The translations under genes and the position numbers were made by a program. A stretch of DNA of 64,000 bases. It comes from Kiritimatiellia bacterium (GTDB taxonomy: Bacteria; Verrucomicrobiota; Kiritimatiellia; RFP12; UBA3636). The stretch lies in the NCBI GenBank assembly GCA_017481725.1, contig JAFUOX010000026.1, positions 30,311-94,310 of the forward strand, given 5' to 3'. Below, piece after piece: positions 55,466-63,359 of this stretch. The notes under the pieces are model-generated. The model made no database searches. It saw nothing but the letters and a program-made list of their open reading frames with translations, and was not told where the DNA came from. How positions within the stretch are numbered: the first letter of the stretch is position 1; every line of letters starts with the position of its first letter.

Positions 55466-55812
55466 TGACATTCCGCCCACCTTGCTTTTTCCATCTCTTC
55501 AACGGTTGGTTTGAATGCCCAGCAACGCCACGTCTTGCCATAATTTTCAAGATGATATCGATCAAGAGTCATCGGTTCGACAGTTCCGCACAATCCCATA
55601 TATGGCGTATCAAAAATATGGAAACGAAGCACCGGTGACGTGCATCTAGAGTGAAAACTAACGCGTTCCATCCATACTGCCGTGTATAAATCGGGATTGC
55701 TAAATTCTTCAAATGTCATAGGTTGCTGAAGGCCGCCAAACGGGATACCATGTTCCTCAAGCTGTTTAATTGCCACATCGCGTTCCCACATAATCTGTTC
55801 AAGTGCTGACAT
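55462..55812 (-). CDS. Hypothetical protein
   Basis: A 116-residue protein with aaggaggcg upstream, overlapping the end of the preceding Lar-like gene by 14 bases. Aromatic and mildly acidic, with a Trp/Cys-rich C-terminal third (KTWRCWAFKPTVEEMEKARW). Tight packing with its neighbours shows a single transcript. No family recognised. Confidence 0.6.
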   Translation of the reverse strand: MSALEQIMWERDVAIKQLEEHGIPFGGLQQPMTFEEFSNPDLYTAVWMERVSFHSRCTSPVLRFHIFDTPYMGLCGTVEPMTLDRYHLENYGKTWRCWAFKPTVEEMEKARWAECQ

Positions 55813-56029
55813 CTTTCCGCGCCTCCTTATAATATTTTACGCGCCCATTCCATATGTGAATAGCATCACGATATGCTTCTGCGGAATAGCTACCATAGGC
55901 AAGTGCCTGTTCGTGAAATTTACTAAACAAAGGCTTGCATTCAATTATTACAAGATGTTCTCCGAGACGGTCTCGATGTTTTACTTTCGGTAATCGACCA
56001 CATACAGGACAAGGCGAAATTGCAGCCAT
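55799..56029 (-). CDS. Lar-type (restriction alleviation-like) zinc protein
   Basis: A 76-residue protein; ATG 56029 follows ggagg, so the longer frame is rejected. Motif PCPVCG near the N-terminus, VIIEC in the middle, and a C-terminal helix with AIHIWNGR is the signature of Lar-like small phage proteins (C-x2-CG ... W-N-x-R). The founding member moderates type I restriction, but most homologues are untested, so the role is only suggested. The second CxxC is incomplete here. Confidence 0.6.
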   Translation of the reverse strand: MAAISPCPVCGRLPKVKHRDRLGEHLVIIECKPLFSKFHEQALAYGSYSAEAYRDAIHIWNGRVKYYKEARKDVST

Positions 56030-56042
56030 ATTGTTACCTCCA

Positions 56043-56249
56043 TTAATTTTCGTAATCGTATTCATCGTCGTCAATGAAGTCGTAATATCTCTTTTGTTCT
56101 GCAATAGAATAGAAATGCTGACCGACACGATGATCCGTAAAGCCTCCCCATCCTGTATCGGGGTCGTTCATACAATAATCGCAAATTTCAGAGTAGGGAT
56201 CGTATCCATCTTCTCCATATGGGCATTTGCGACAATTAGTTTTATCCAT
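56043..56249 (-). CDS. Hypothetical Cys-rich acidic protein
   Basis: A 68-residue protein with ggaggag before ATG. Four cysteines (NCRKCPYG ... ICDYC) form a plausible zinc knuckle in the first half; the C-terminus is extremely acidic (DFIDDDEYDYEN). First gene of the unit driven by the 56287-56315 promoter. Confidence 0.6.
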   Translation of the reverse strand: MDKTNCRKCPYGEDGYDPYSEICDYCMNDPDTGWGGFTDHRVGQHFYSIAEQKRYYDFIDDDEYDYEN

Positions 56250-56286
56250 ATTACTCCTCCATTAATTTTGTGTTGTTTTCGTGCTT

Positions 56287-56315
56287 ATAATAGCACCAAA
56301 TCGATAAAAGTTCAA
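56287..56315 (-). promoter_or_regulatory. Promoter with conserved leader
   Basis: Minus strand TTGAAC (56310-56315), 17-base spacer, TATTAT (56287-56292), followed by ACAACACAAAATTAAT (56261-56276) and GGAGG. Nearly the same arrangement as at 54960-54987. Confidence 0.75.
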
Positions 56316-56335
56316 GTTGACAAAATCAACAAAGT

Positions 56336-58300
56336 TTAGTCAATTTTATTGTAACACATGCTCAAAAACTCTTCTTCCGTGATAATCGGCACACCAAGTT
56401 CAACAGCCTTTTTATACTTTGACGATCCGCTAGCTTCATTTGTGATTAAGTAATCAGTCTTTTTGGACACAGAACCAACTGCTTTTGCGCCAAGAGCGGC
56501 AATCTTCTCGTTAATAGAATCTCTGGTGAAATGATTGAGCTTACCTGTAACGCATAATACTTTGCCATCAAACGTGTTATCGTTCACGCTATGCTTCTCA
56601 GGAAGTATAAAATTCATTTCATCGGCAAGTTTGATAACCGCCATGATGTTATACTCCAGATATTCATCAATATTATTGGCCATAGTTTCACCGAAGTCAT
56701 CAAGCGTGTCCCAGTGGAAGCCGTGAGTGTACGCGTCTATCCAGTCGTTAAAACTATTATTAAACTTTGTTGCAATAGTCTTCGCTGCAGACAATCCAAT
56801 GTTAGGAATGCCAAGTGCCGCAATAAAGTTTTCGAGCCTCACGTTTCTTGATTTTTCAATAGCCAGCAATAGTTTTTCGACTGACTTTGGGCCCATGCCG
56901 CCTACTTTAATAAGTTGGTCATGGAATTTTGAAAGCCTGTAAACGCTACGAAAATCATTGATATAACCAAGAGAAATTAGCTTCTCTAGTGTGGCCTCTG
57001 ATAGTCCGTCAATGTTCATACACTTGCGACTTACAAAATGCACAAACTCAGCTAGCTTCTTGCCAGCACAATTTGGGTTAATACACATTAGCACTTCTGA
57101 GCCATTGTCCTTTTTGATTACAGTATCACTAGCGCAAATAGGGCACCTGGACGGGATCTCAATTTCTCCATTACCATCATTCTCACAAGAATCAATCTGT
57201 GGAATGATTTGATTTGCTTTAAAGACATTAATCGTACAACCCTTTGTTAGGCCAAGATTTTTAATGATACTGATATTATGAAGCGAGGCGCGTGTTACAT
57301 CTGTGCCGTCAATTTCTACACTTTCAAATACGGCAGTTGGAGTCAATTGAGAAGACTTACCGATGGTCCAGTCAATGTACTGCAACCTAGTTGGATATAG
57401 CTCGTCATAGAACTTAAAAGCCATTTGTGACCGCAGGTGGTGACCTGTTGCGCCAAGAGATTCTCCATAAGCAATATCGTCATAGCCAAACACACACCCA
57501 TCAATTGGATATCCTACGTCTTTGGCCATATTTTTCAGTTGGTCAACAATTGCTTCGATTACACACTTGCCATCGTTTTTACGGATGTGACCATGGGCTA
57601 CAATAGTAAATCCCAATTTTGCCACAAACTTTAGTCTCTCACTAAAAGAGTTATTATCGGAACCCTTAACAAGCTTCCACGCAACAAATTGCATATTGCG
57701 CTGAGCAGCAACACTACTGTCAAGCTGCCTAATAGAACCAGACGCAAGATTGCGGGGATGCTTATACCGCTTGTCTTCTGGTAATGTTTCGTTAATTTTT
57801 TCAAAGTCATCATATGAAATAATAACTTCACCATCAACAATAATTTCATCCAGGCATTCAATTTTTAGAGGAATGTTTTTGATAGTCTTCGCGCAGTGCA
57901 AAATATCTTCGCCAATTTCCCCATCACCACGAGTCTCCGCAGAAACTAGTTCACCATTTACGTACCGCAGGCTACACGTTAGTCCATCCATTTTGGCCAT
58001 GCAAATCCCATCTTGATTTCCCAGGAATTTGACAATATCGTCAATACTCTTTGTTTTATCCAGTGACAGCATTGGATGATTGTGTTTCACTTTGGTTAGT
58101 TCGGATTTAACTTCGTAACCAACTGTCTGAGTTGGAGACGTCACCATAATAAACCCCGTCTCAGACTCCAACATGCTCAGCTCGTCAAACAATTTATCGT
58201 ATTCAAAGTCTGAGATTTCGCTGTTAGAATTATTATAATATTCGTTTCGATAATGATTTAACAGTTCTACAAGTTCTCTAATCCGTTGAATTTTGCTCAT
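56336..58300 (-). CDS. ligA: NAD-dependent DNA ligase
   Basis: A full-length 654-residue LigA. N-terminal NAD-binding helices (HYRNEYYNN...DFEYDKLFDEL), adenylation site K103-M-D-G, TRGDGEIGED, OB fold, a four-cysteine zinc finger (CPIC ... CINPNC), helix-hairpin-helix repeats, and a C-terminal BRCT domain (DGKVLCVTGKLNHFTRDSI). It seals nicks using NAD+ and is likely to act on replication and recombination intermediates. The promoter for the next unit lies just past its stop codon. Confidence 0.93.
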   Translation of the reverse strand: MSKIQRIRELVELLNHYRNEYYNNSNSEISDFEYDKLFDELSMLESETGFIMVTSPTQTVGYEVKSELTKVKHNHPMLSLDKTKSIDDIVKFLGNQDGICMAKMDGLTCSLRYVNGELVSAETRGDGEIGEDILHCAKTIKNIPLKIECLDEIIVDGEVIISYDDFEKINETLPEDKRYKHPRNLASGSIRQLDSSVAAQRNMQFVAWKLVKGSDNNSFSERLKFVAKLGFTIVAHGHIRKNDGKCVIEAIVDQLKNMAKDVGYPIDGCVFGYDDIAYGESLGATGHHLRSQMAFKFYDELYPTRLQYIDWTIGKSSQLTPTAVFESVEIDGTDVTRASLHNISIIKNLGLTKGCTINVFKANQIIPQIDSCENDGNGEIEIPSRCPICASDTVIKKDNGSEVLMCINPNCAGKKLAEFVHFVSRKCMNIDGLSEATLEKLISLGYINDFRSVYRLSKFHDQLIKVGGMGPKSVEKLLLAIEKSRNVRLENFIAALGIPNIGLSAAKTIATKFNNSFNDWIDAYTHGFHWDTLDDFGETMANNIDEYLEYNIMAVIKLADEMNFILPEKHSVNDNTFDGKVLCVTGKLNHFTRDSINEKIAALGAKAVGSVSKKTDYLITNEASGSSKYKKAVELGVPIITEEEFLSMCYNKID

Positions 58301-58528
58301 TTAGTTCACCACACAAATTTTGTCGTAGTCTTCAATAGGTGCTCCAATCCAACCTACATCTTCTAGCGTATGAATCTCTCCATCGTATTTATCAACGCAC
58401 AGTAGGCTTGGCTCATAATATACTTTGTGATATTCATTGCCTTCATCATCTGACGCATACCAACATTCTAGGTCTCCATACTCTTCCATAAATTCTTGTA
58501 GATTCTTAATCATTTCTGAAATCTTCAT
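58301..58528 (-). CDS. Hypothetical acidic protein
   Basis: A 75-residue acidic protein ending where ligA begins. KISEMIKNLQEFMEEYGDLE at the N-terminus resembles small phage proteins annotated with a DUF of unknown role, and GEIHTLEDVGWIG lies near the end. No functional motif. Confidence 0.55.
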   Translation of the reverse strand: MKISEMIKNLQEFMEEYGDLECWYASDDEGNEYHKVYYEPSLLCVDKYDGEIHTLEDVGWIGAPIEDYDKICVVN

Positions 58529-58531
58529 TTT

Positions 58532-58732
58532 TTAAAACCTCTCAACAAATTTTTCGGGATACAAAGTATTTTCAACATGAATAGATGGCGCTTCATCATA
58601 AGGATTAGGGTAACAAGTAATAACGATTTCGCCACTGTATTTGTAATCATTTGCAATCTTTTCAGCGTTGTCAATTAGTGACTGGCCGCAATCTTTGATG
58701 TTTTGAATAATTTCTTCTTTACTATATCTCAT
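58532..58732 (-). CDS. Hypothetical protein
   Basis: A 66-residue protein; ATG 58732 has gaggtga at good spacing. N-terminal helix (YSKEEIIQNIKDCGQSLIDN), then a short beta-like half ending YPEKFVERF. It is packed tightly between two small genes. Function unknown. Confidence 0.55.
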   Translation of the reverse strand: MRYSKEEIIQNIKDCGQSLIDNAEKIANDYKYSGEIVITCYPNPYDEAPSIHVENTLYPEKFVERF

Positions 58733-58744
58733 ACATGTCACCTC

Positions 58745-58936
58745 TTAATACAACTTCTTGCCACAAGTAGGGCATCGATACACATGAAACTCACTCTTCT
58801 GCTCGTCCTTAACGGCTAGCTTGTACTCCTTAGACTCAGTATAGTAGCGAATAACTAAACTTCCAAATCCAAGACTGCGTTCTAGTACAAACGGGCCAGC
58901 CTTTTCGTAATTCTGATAGTTACACGTTGCGCACAT
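58745..58936 (-). CDS. Hypothetical zinc-ribbon protein
   Basis: A 63-residue protein with gaggtaat upstream. Two CxxC pairs, one at the extreme N-terminus (CATC) and one near the C-terminus (CPTCGKKLY), enclose a beta-rich middle, a classical zinc ribbon. It probably binds nucleic acid or protein; the target is unknown. Confidence 0.6.
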   Translation of the reverse strand: MCATCNYQNYEKAGPFVLERSLGFGSLVIRYYTESKEYKLAVKDEQKSEFHVYRCPTCGKKLY

Positions 58937-58945
58937 AATATTACC

Positions 58946-59389
58946 TCATTGCTTACATACTAGAATCTCTATATCTGTATCTGCAAAAACTTCCTGGATA
59001 AGCTCAGATACCTTGTCCCACTGTAATTTGTCAAGTCCACAACCGATAATAGGCATGGCCACCTTTGTAATATTGTTCCAACGACAAACCACTTTCATGA
59101 GTTCCAAAGCACCATGCATACTCTTATAAGTGGGCTTATGAAAATATCTTTCTTTTGTAATTAAATTCAGCACTCTACCTTCTAAAATACAATCAGCATA
59201 TCGGCGCATATGATGCCATTCGTTAATATAGTCTGGATACTTAGTCTGTAGCTTACGCTTCATGTCAAAGCGTTTGTTGAACTCAACCACAATGCCTTTT
59301 CCCATACCGAAGTCTGCGCTGATACAATGGGCGAGATAATAATCGTCAGGTACCGAAAAGAGATCTCTAATCTCTTCTTTATATGTCAT
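58946..59389 (-). CDS. Macro-domain protein (ADP-ribose binding, Poa1p-like)
   Basis: A 147-residue single-domain protein with gaggag upstream. Macro-domain pattern: YYLAHCISADFGMGKGIVVEFNK (substrate loop with GMGKGI), VLNLITKERYFHKPTY, and VAMPIIGCGLDKLQWDKV for the phosphate-binding loop. This is the arrangement of ADP-ribose-1''-phosphate phosphatases and related hydrolases. It binds or hydrolyses ADP-ribose derivatives. In phages such domains could reverse ADP-ribosylation or remove ADP-ribose signals. The phage also encodes an ADP-ribosyltransferase-like segment in its tape measure protein. Confidence 0.82.
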   Translation of the reverse strand: MTYKEEIRDLFSVPDDYYLAHCISADFGMGKGIVVEFNKRFDMKRKLQTKYPDYINEWHHMRRYADCILEGRVLNLITKERYFHKPTYKSMHGALELMKVVCRWNNITKVAMPIIGCGLDKLQWDKVSELIQEVFADTDIEILVCKQ

Positions 59390-59391
59390 GT

Positions 59392-59580
59392 TTACTTTCT
59401 CCTCATTTGGTCAAGATGAAATTTAAATTCTCGTTCCCACCTGCAAACTTCTGGATAACCATGAGCCTGTGGGTCTTCGTATTCAACAACAAACCTCATG
59501 CCCGTGATCTTCTTAGTAGGTGATTCCTCAAACGCGTCTGCATCAATAGTAAATTCACACCGAATTTCATCCTTATTCAT
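59392..59580 (-). CDS. Hypothetical 62-aa protein
   Basis: Start ATG 59580 overlaps the end of the upstream gene by eight bases. It looks like a small beta-sheet protein (RCEFTIDADAF, GMRFVVEYED) with a basic C-terminal helix (EFKFHLDQMRRK). No motif recognised. No clear ribosome binding site, suggesting coupling. Confidence 0.55.
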   Translation of the reverse strand: MNKDEIRCEFTIDADAFEESPTKKITGMRFVVEYEDPQAHGYPEVCRWEREFKFHLDQMRRK

Positions 59581-59860
59581 ACCGGATATTCGTCACATCC
59601 TCTCTGCCATTCATCTGCACGCCACAATTAGGACAAGCTACGGCTTCACCAAGATACCATTCGTCATTGCAGGTAAAACCACATGCAGAGCATTCAATAT
59701 GAGGGCCGTGGTCAATCCAATGTCCCGTTGGAATATAAGCGTCGAACCAATATACCTCTGGGAAGTAACAATCTTCAAATGCGCTTACCTTGTACATGCC
59801 CCTGTCTGGGTCGTAGTCAACAGTAAATACATCGTCCTCAGCAATTCTAATAAGACTCAT
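59573..59860 (-). CDS. Hypothetical zinc-ribbon protein
   Basis: A 95-residue protein with ggagg upstream. The N-terminal half is an acidic beta-rich region; the C-terminal half contains CSACG and CPNCG pairs about 20 residues apart, a zinc ribbon. Function unknown. Confidence 0.6.
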   Translation of the reverse strand: MSLIRIAEDDVFTVDYDPDRGMYKVSAFEDCYFPEVYWFDAYIPTGHWIDHGPHIECSACGFTCNDEWYLGEAVACPNCGVQMNGREDVTNIRYE

Positions 59861-59862
59861 AT

Positions 59863-60147
59863 TTATTCCTCCGGAATAGTTATCGTAAAAATTGCAGCAT
59901 CCTTGTTTTCAAAATCATAACGAACAGTAAAATTATTTACGAGGCTTGGAATGTCAGACTTACACTCAATACACGCTTCATATGTTTTGTTGTTGTTTCT
60001 ATCAAGAACGTCGGTATAAATACGAGTATGATAAAACGTACCGTCATCAGACAGATCAAAAGTCATCCTCTTAGGTTTAATTTGATTCGTCAAAGATGAA
60101 GGTGTCAGGAGTCGATAGATGTCTCCAATGTTGCGAATAGTCATCAT
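59863..60147 (-). CDS. Hypothetical beta-rich protein
   Basis: A 94-residue protein with gaggtgaa before two adjacent ATGs (60147 and 60144). MTFDLSDDGTFYHTRIYTDV and FTVRYDFENKDAAIFTI look like beta strands. No family recognised. Confidence 0.55.
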   Translation of the reverse strand: MMTIRNIGDIYRLLTPSSLTNQIKPKRMTFDLSDDGTFYHTRIYTDVLDRNNNKTYEACIECKSDIPSLVNNFTVRYDFENKDAAIFTITIPEE

Positions 60148-60158
60148 CTTGTTTCACC

Positions 60159-60323
60159 TCACAATTCGTTACACATATATCTAAGTACGTCTAAAACATC
60201 AAGTAGAAATTGTCTCTGAGCCTCTTGATCTTCGGAAAAATCTTCGCTATAATATTCTTTTGTAATCCAACGCAATTCTTCTTCAATTCTTGTCTTAGCG
60301 TTTCCATCACCAAAGCTACTCAT
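60159..60323 (-). CDS. Hypothetical 54-aa acidic helical protein
   Basis: A 54-residue ORF starting at ATG 60323, one base after the upstream stop codon, with the SD (gagaaagggaa) inside that gene. It is an acidic helical protein (RIEEELRWITKEYYSEDF) ending in LLDVLDVLRYMCNEL. Fits the tight spacing of the operon. Function unknown. Confidence 0.5.
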   Translation of the reverse strand: MSSFGDGNAKTRIEEELRWITKEYYSEDFSEDQEAQRQFLLDVLDVLRYMCNEL

Positions 60324-60324
60324 A

Positions 60325-60507
60325 TTATTCCCTTTCTCCGCGAACCATACAAAGTTTCATGTCCTCATTTACAAGCACTGTACCTACACCATAATGCTTA
60401 GCGTTTTGAGTACATATCGTACCGTTGTTTTCTTTGCGGATGAGATCAGTTTTTTCTACTAAAACAGAAACGCTGCCATCATTAATGTTAAAAGTTATGA
60501 TTGCCAT
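60325..60507 (-). CDS. Hypothetical 60-aa protein
   Basis: A 60-residue protein with gaggtg upstream of ATG. Mainly beta (AIITFNINDGSVSVLVEK), with a GVGTVLVNEDMKLCMVRGE end. No family recognised. Confidence 0.55.
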   Translation of the reverse strand: MAIITFNINDGSVSVLVEKTDLIRKENNGTICTQNAKHYGVGTVLVNEDMKLCMVRGERE

Positions 60508-60508
60508 A

Positions 60509-60772
60509 TTAACACCTCATAAATTCTTCACGTAGATAATATTCATTTTCTCCTGGATTCCATTCTTTTGGCAGTATATCATTGCGATAAACCTTTGCAA
60601 CCATAGACTCCGGCCAGTTACCTCTTGTAAAATCGTTATAGGAAGAAAGCGGAGGATCACAAATTCCAGTTGTGTCGAAGGCCAACTTGTTCGGATATGA
60701 TTTTACAAACTCATAAAATTCGTCCTTTGATACACGCTGCCACGGACTCTTGGATTTTACATTACTGTTCAT
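60509..60772 (-). CDS. Hypothetical protein
   Basis: An 87-residue protein; ATG 60772 lies 11 bases inside the preceding gene and gives a sensible N-terminus (NSNVKSKSPWQRVSKDEFYEF). Pro/Tyr-rich, with CDPPLSSYND and PGENEYYLREEF. Related small proteins of unknown role occur in Clostridia phages as far as I can tell from style, not from a search. Confidence 0.5.
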   Translation of the reverse strand: MNSNVKSKSPWQRVSKDEFYEFVKSYPNKLAFDTTGICDPPLSSYNDFTRGNWPESMVAKVYRNDILPKEWNPGENEYYLREEFMRC

Positions 60773-61091
60773 CTTGCGCCTCATAATCTTTTGTGTACAC
60801 AAGTTCTGCCATAACTTCCATATCACCACAGATAACCATTTGAAGAACGGTGATATCTTTGTCTGGATTTTCTACATTTCTCCAGTGATTGGAATAAAGA
60901 GGCGTGTCCTCATATTTTCGATCAAATGCCTTATGGCCACCTTCTGTCAACAAAGCTTTCGCCCTATCACTTTTTAGATTAAATCTTTCAAACCAACTCT
61001 TAGGATGATTCTTTAGAATTGCACCAGTAACAGCATTGATCTTTATGTTGTTCGTGTGATTGCCAGCATGATAATAAGATGTGTCAAACAT
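60762..61091 (-). CDS. Hypothetical protein
   Basis: A 109-residue protein with agaggtaa upstream. Basic N-terminal half (ILKNHPKSWFERFNLKSDRAKALL), acidic C-terminal half with VLQMVICGDMEVMAELVY. No domain recognised. Confidence 0.55.
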   Translation of the reverse strand: MFDTSYYHAGNHTNNIKINAVTGAILKNHPKSWFERFNLKSDRAKALLTEGGHKAFDRKYEDTPLYSNHWRNVENPDKDITVLQMVICGDMEVMAELVYTKDYEAQDEQ

Positions 61092-61111
61092 TGTATTTAC
61101 CTCTTTATATC

Positions 61112-61435
61112 TTATAATTGTACCTCAATAACTTCGCCGACAAACTTTTGCATTAACTCATTGATATTGCTTGGATATGTCTTGACTACATAATCCGTAT
61201 CAACATGAATCTTTGTGATAGCGTTATTTTCGTCAATCCAAATTCCGCCAACTGTTCCGCCAGGCACTCTGATGGCTAAGCATTTTTCTTTAAGACCAAT
61301 CTGGTCTACTAATATATAATGGTGGAACATATCATAATATTTGCTGGTGTCCATCTTCGACAATGAATCCAACTCTTTGGTTAACGCGCATTGAAATTCA
61401 GCTTTGTTCCATTCATTTCTATTAGTTAGCTTCAT
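61112..61435 (-). CDS. Hypothetical protein
   Basis: A 107-residue protein whose ATG follows the upstream TAA without a gap, so translation is coupled. Helical first half (NEWNKAEFQCALTKELDSL), beta-rich second half (VPGGTVGGIWIDENNAIT). Resembles small phage proteins of unknown function. Confidence 0.55.
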   Translation of the reverse strand: MKLTNRNEWNKAEFQCALTKELDSLSKMDTSKYYDMFHHYILVDQIGLKEKCLAIRVPGGTVGGIWIDENNAITKIHVDTDYVVKTYPSNINELMQKFVGEVIEVQL

Positions 61436-61678
61436 TTATGCATCGCTCCAATCAATGGGTTGACCACAACAATCACAGTAGTATCCGAGAGATCTGTCAT
61501 TTTTCATACAGTTAGGGCATTTCATTCGACCGTTAATTAGAAGTGGTTTCTTTGGGATTTGCTTTGTAAGAGCAACCATAGCCACAGCGACAGCTTCATC
61601 CAAAAATGGCGTTGGCCTTCCATCATCATGAATTCTAAAATGAACTGCGAGTCTGCTAATTGCTTCTTCTGCTTTCAT
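61436..61678 (-). CDS. Hypothetical zinc-ribbon protein
   Basis: An 80-residue protein with gaggtagt upstream. Helical N-terminus with a conserved-looking EEAISRLAVHF start, and a C-terminal ribbon CPNC ... YYCDCCGQPIDW. This layout is common in Clostridia phages and prophages. It may bind nucleic acid; function untested. Confidence 0.6.
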   Translation of the reverse strand: MKAEEAISRLAVHFRIHDDGRPTPFLDEAVAVAMVALTKQIPKKPLLINGRMKCPNCMKNDRSLGYYCDCCGQPIDWSDA

Positions 61679-61704
61679 ATATACTACCTCGTGAAATTTT
61701 ATTT

Positions 61705-61911
61705 TTATAGCATTGCATTAAATTTTTCAATGGCTATGTATATATCTGTACTTAGAAAACGATATAGCTCTTTGCCATCTTTAACTTCTTTATGATAATA
61801 ATATTCATGATTATTAAACAAATCTAATTCAACGCCAAATATATGACCATTCTCTTCATACAAGTCATGCTCTATTTCATTCCAACATAGAACCGTTTCT
61901 TTATTAAGCAT
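61705..61911 (-). CDS. Hypothetical protein
   Basis: A 68-residue protein; ATG 61911 lies eight bases after aggtgg and is preferred to the GTG at 61923. Acidic, aromatic and His/Tyr-rich (FNNHEYYYHKEVKDGKELY). Function unknown. Confidence 0.5.
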   Translation of the reverse strand: MLNKETVLCWNEIEHDLYEENGHIFGVELDLFNNHEYYYHKEVKDGKELYRFLSTDIYIAIEKFNAML

Positions 61912-61938
61912 ATAGCACACCACCTTAAAAGTTTGTTT

Positions 61939-62145
61939 TTATTCCCACGATGTTTCCCATTGAAGATACGAATATCCTAAGAAACATTTGAAACAAGGCA
62001 TATCTAAGCACTCTTCATAGTCGTGCTGTTTACCGCAATATCTCTCGCAACGCTCACACATATCTTTTAGAATCTCTTGGTCTTTGAGATATGGTTTAAT
62101 ATGTTTATAAGATTCTTCAATCTTTCTTTCCACCTTTTTATTCAT
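61939..62145 (-). CDS. Hypothetical Cys-rich protein
   Basis: A 68-residue protein with ggggtg upstream. Helical basic N-terminus, then seven cysteines in CERCERYCGKQ...CLDMPCFKC, suggesting a zinc or iron-sulfur site. The C-terminus is SYLQWETSWE. No family recognised. Confidence 0.55.
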   Translation of the reverse strand: MNKKVERKIEESYKHIKPYLKDQEILKDMCERCERYCGKQHDYEECLDMPCFKCFLGYSYLQWETSWE

Positions 62146-62178
62146 ATTCGCACCCCATAAAATTCGTATTTTATGCGT

Positions 62179-62877
62179 TTAATCCATTCCATTGTACAAA
62201 CTTTCTGACACTTCTAATTGTTCATCATCCAGTTCCTTAATTGCTCTTGCTATCTTCATTTTTGTTTCTTTACAAGGAAAATATCCATATTTAGCATATC
62301 TAAACGATCTTTCTAACGTACTCATTGGGAACAGGATCTTATCATCGGTAACAAGTCTCTTCATATGTAAATGCTCAAAGAACTTATCATGCATTAAAAC
62401 CTTATATTCGATATGCGTCTTAGGAACGTCAATTCCGAATATATCTTTTACTTCCTCGACAATTTCATCTTCGACCTCTTCTTTATAATAGGCAAACTTA
62501 GTAATCGTAAAATCGAACTGGCTTAGAATATCTTCCGCTGTTCCAAAAATCTTACAACACAATTCAATTCTAACGCCTGTATTCTTATGAACATATGCTT
62601 TTACATTTTCATTCTCATACAGAAATTTATATTCCGCATCATCTTCATTAAGCTTATCTACGCCATCTTCAGAATAGCCAACAGTTTGTCTGTCGTAATA
62701 AGCAATTGCATTTTCAAAGTCTAATCTGTTTTGAAAGAAAATGTCTAGGTCTTTAACTTCTTCTTTATTGAAAATGTTTTTAAAGCAACCGCCACAAATA
62801 AAACCTTTGTGTCCCATCATAAATTGATCTAACCAATTTAGCATCCAATAGTTATCTCTTGTTTCCTTAACAAACAT
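62179..62877 (-). CDS. Nucleotidyltransferase-like protein (class II CCA/poly(A) polymerase head)
   Basis: A 232-residue protein (ATG 62877; GTG 62892 is an alternative). GHKGFICGGCFKNIF...VKDLDIFF at about residues 22-48 matches the nucleotidyltransferase GG...(R)D...DxD catalytic pattern, with D-L-D as the metal ligands. A later KAYVHKNTGVRIELCCK segment may supply the third acidic residue, and FDFTITKFAY follows. Such proteins add nucleotides to RNA, proteins or antibiotics. The substrate is unknown; the size is close to minimal phage nucleotidyltransferases and lacks a tRNA-binding tail. Confidence 0.65.
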   Translation of the reverse strand: MFVKETRDNYWMLNWLDQFMMGHKGFICGGCFKNIFNKEEVKDLDIFFQNRLDFENAIAYYDRQTVGYSEDGVDKLNEDDAEYKFLYENENVKAYVHKNTGVRIELCCKIFGTAEDILSQFDFTITKFAYYKEEVEDEIVEEVKDIFGIDVPKTHIEYKVLMHDKFFEHLHMKRLVTDDKILFPMSTLERSFRYAKYGYFPCKETKMKIARAIKELDDEQLEVSESLYNGMD

Positions 62878-62885
62878 ATTTATAA

Positions 62886-63359
62886 TTACCACACCTCAAT
62901 CTTACGACCTCTGCGCAACTGGTCTGGACGCCACAGATATTCTAGCTTATCAGCGTTCATAGAGAAATCCCAATAATCATCATGTCCACCCAAAGTTAGA
63001 AAAGTACCAGTGCACTTAACCTTAACCCGGTCTGGCTTTAGGCCGTATCTCCGAAGCCATTTCTTGTTAACTCTGGCTTTCTTATGCCAACGCGCCTGAA
63101 TCATAATCGGAATATAATATTCATAATAGAAATCCCTATTATTATCCAACGCATTGCCGCTTACCGACTGCAGCAGGTCTGTATTAATATATCCAGTGTC
63201 ACAAGAAAATTCCGCTGTTGACGATAGACTGAGATTAATCGGGACATCTTCATTCGCACTAAGGTTGAATTCAATGTTATCGATGTGACAATTATCAGAC
63301 AGAATAATTTTGTCATACAACAAAGTACCAGCATTAAGCATAATACAATTCTTATCCAT
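62886..63359 (-). CDS. Hypothetical protein
   Basis: A 157-residue protein; ATG 63359 overlaps the upstream stop (TGATG). Beta-rich first half with many Asn/Ser residues, then a basic section (ARWHKKARVNKKWLRRYGLKPDRVKVK) that looks nucleic-acid binding. Adjoins the nucleotidyltransferase-like gene with a small frame offset. No family recognised. Confidence 0.55.
   Translation of the reverse strand: MDKNCIMLNAGTLLYDKIILSDNCHIDNIEFNLSANEDVPINLSLSSTAEFSCDTGYINTDLLQSVSGNALDNNRDFYYEYYIPIMIQARWHKKARVNKKWLRRYGLKPDRVKVKCTGTFLTLGGHDDYWDFSMNADKLEYLWRPDQLRRGRKIEVW

Noticed and set aside
55568..55590. GGTTCGA-like tRNA T-loop sequence
   Set aside because: It is inside a coding frame and no acceptor or anticodon stem pairs around it; no tRNA gene was found.
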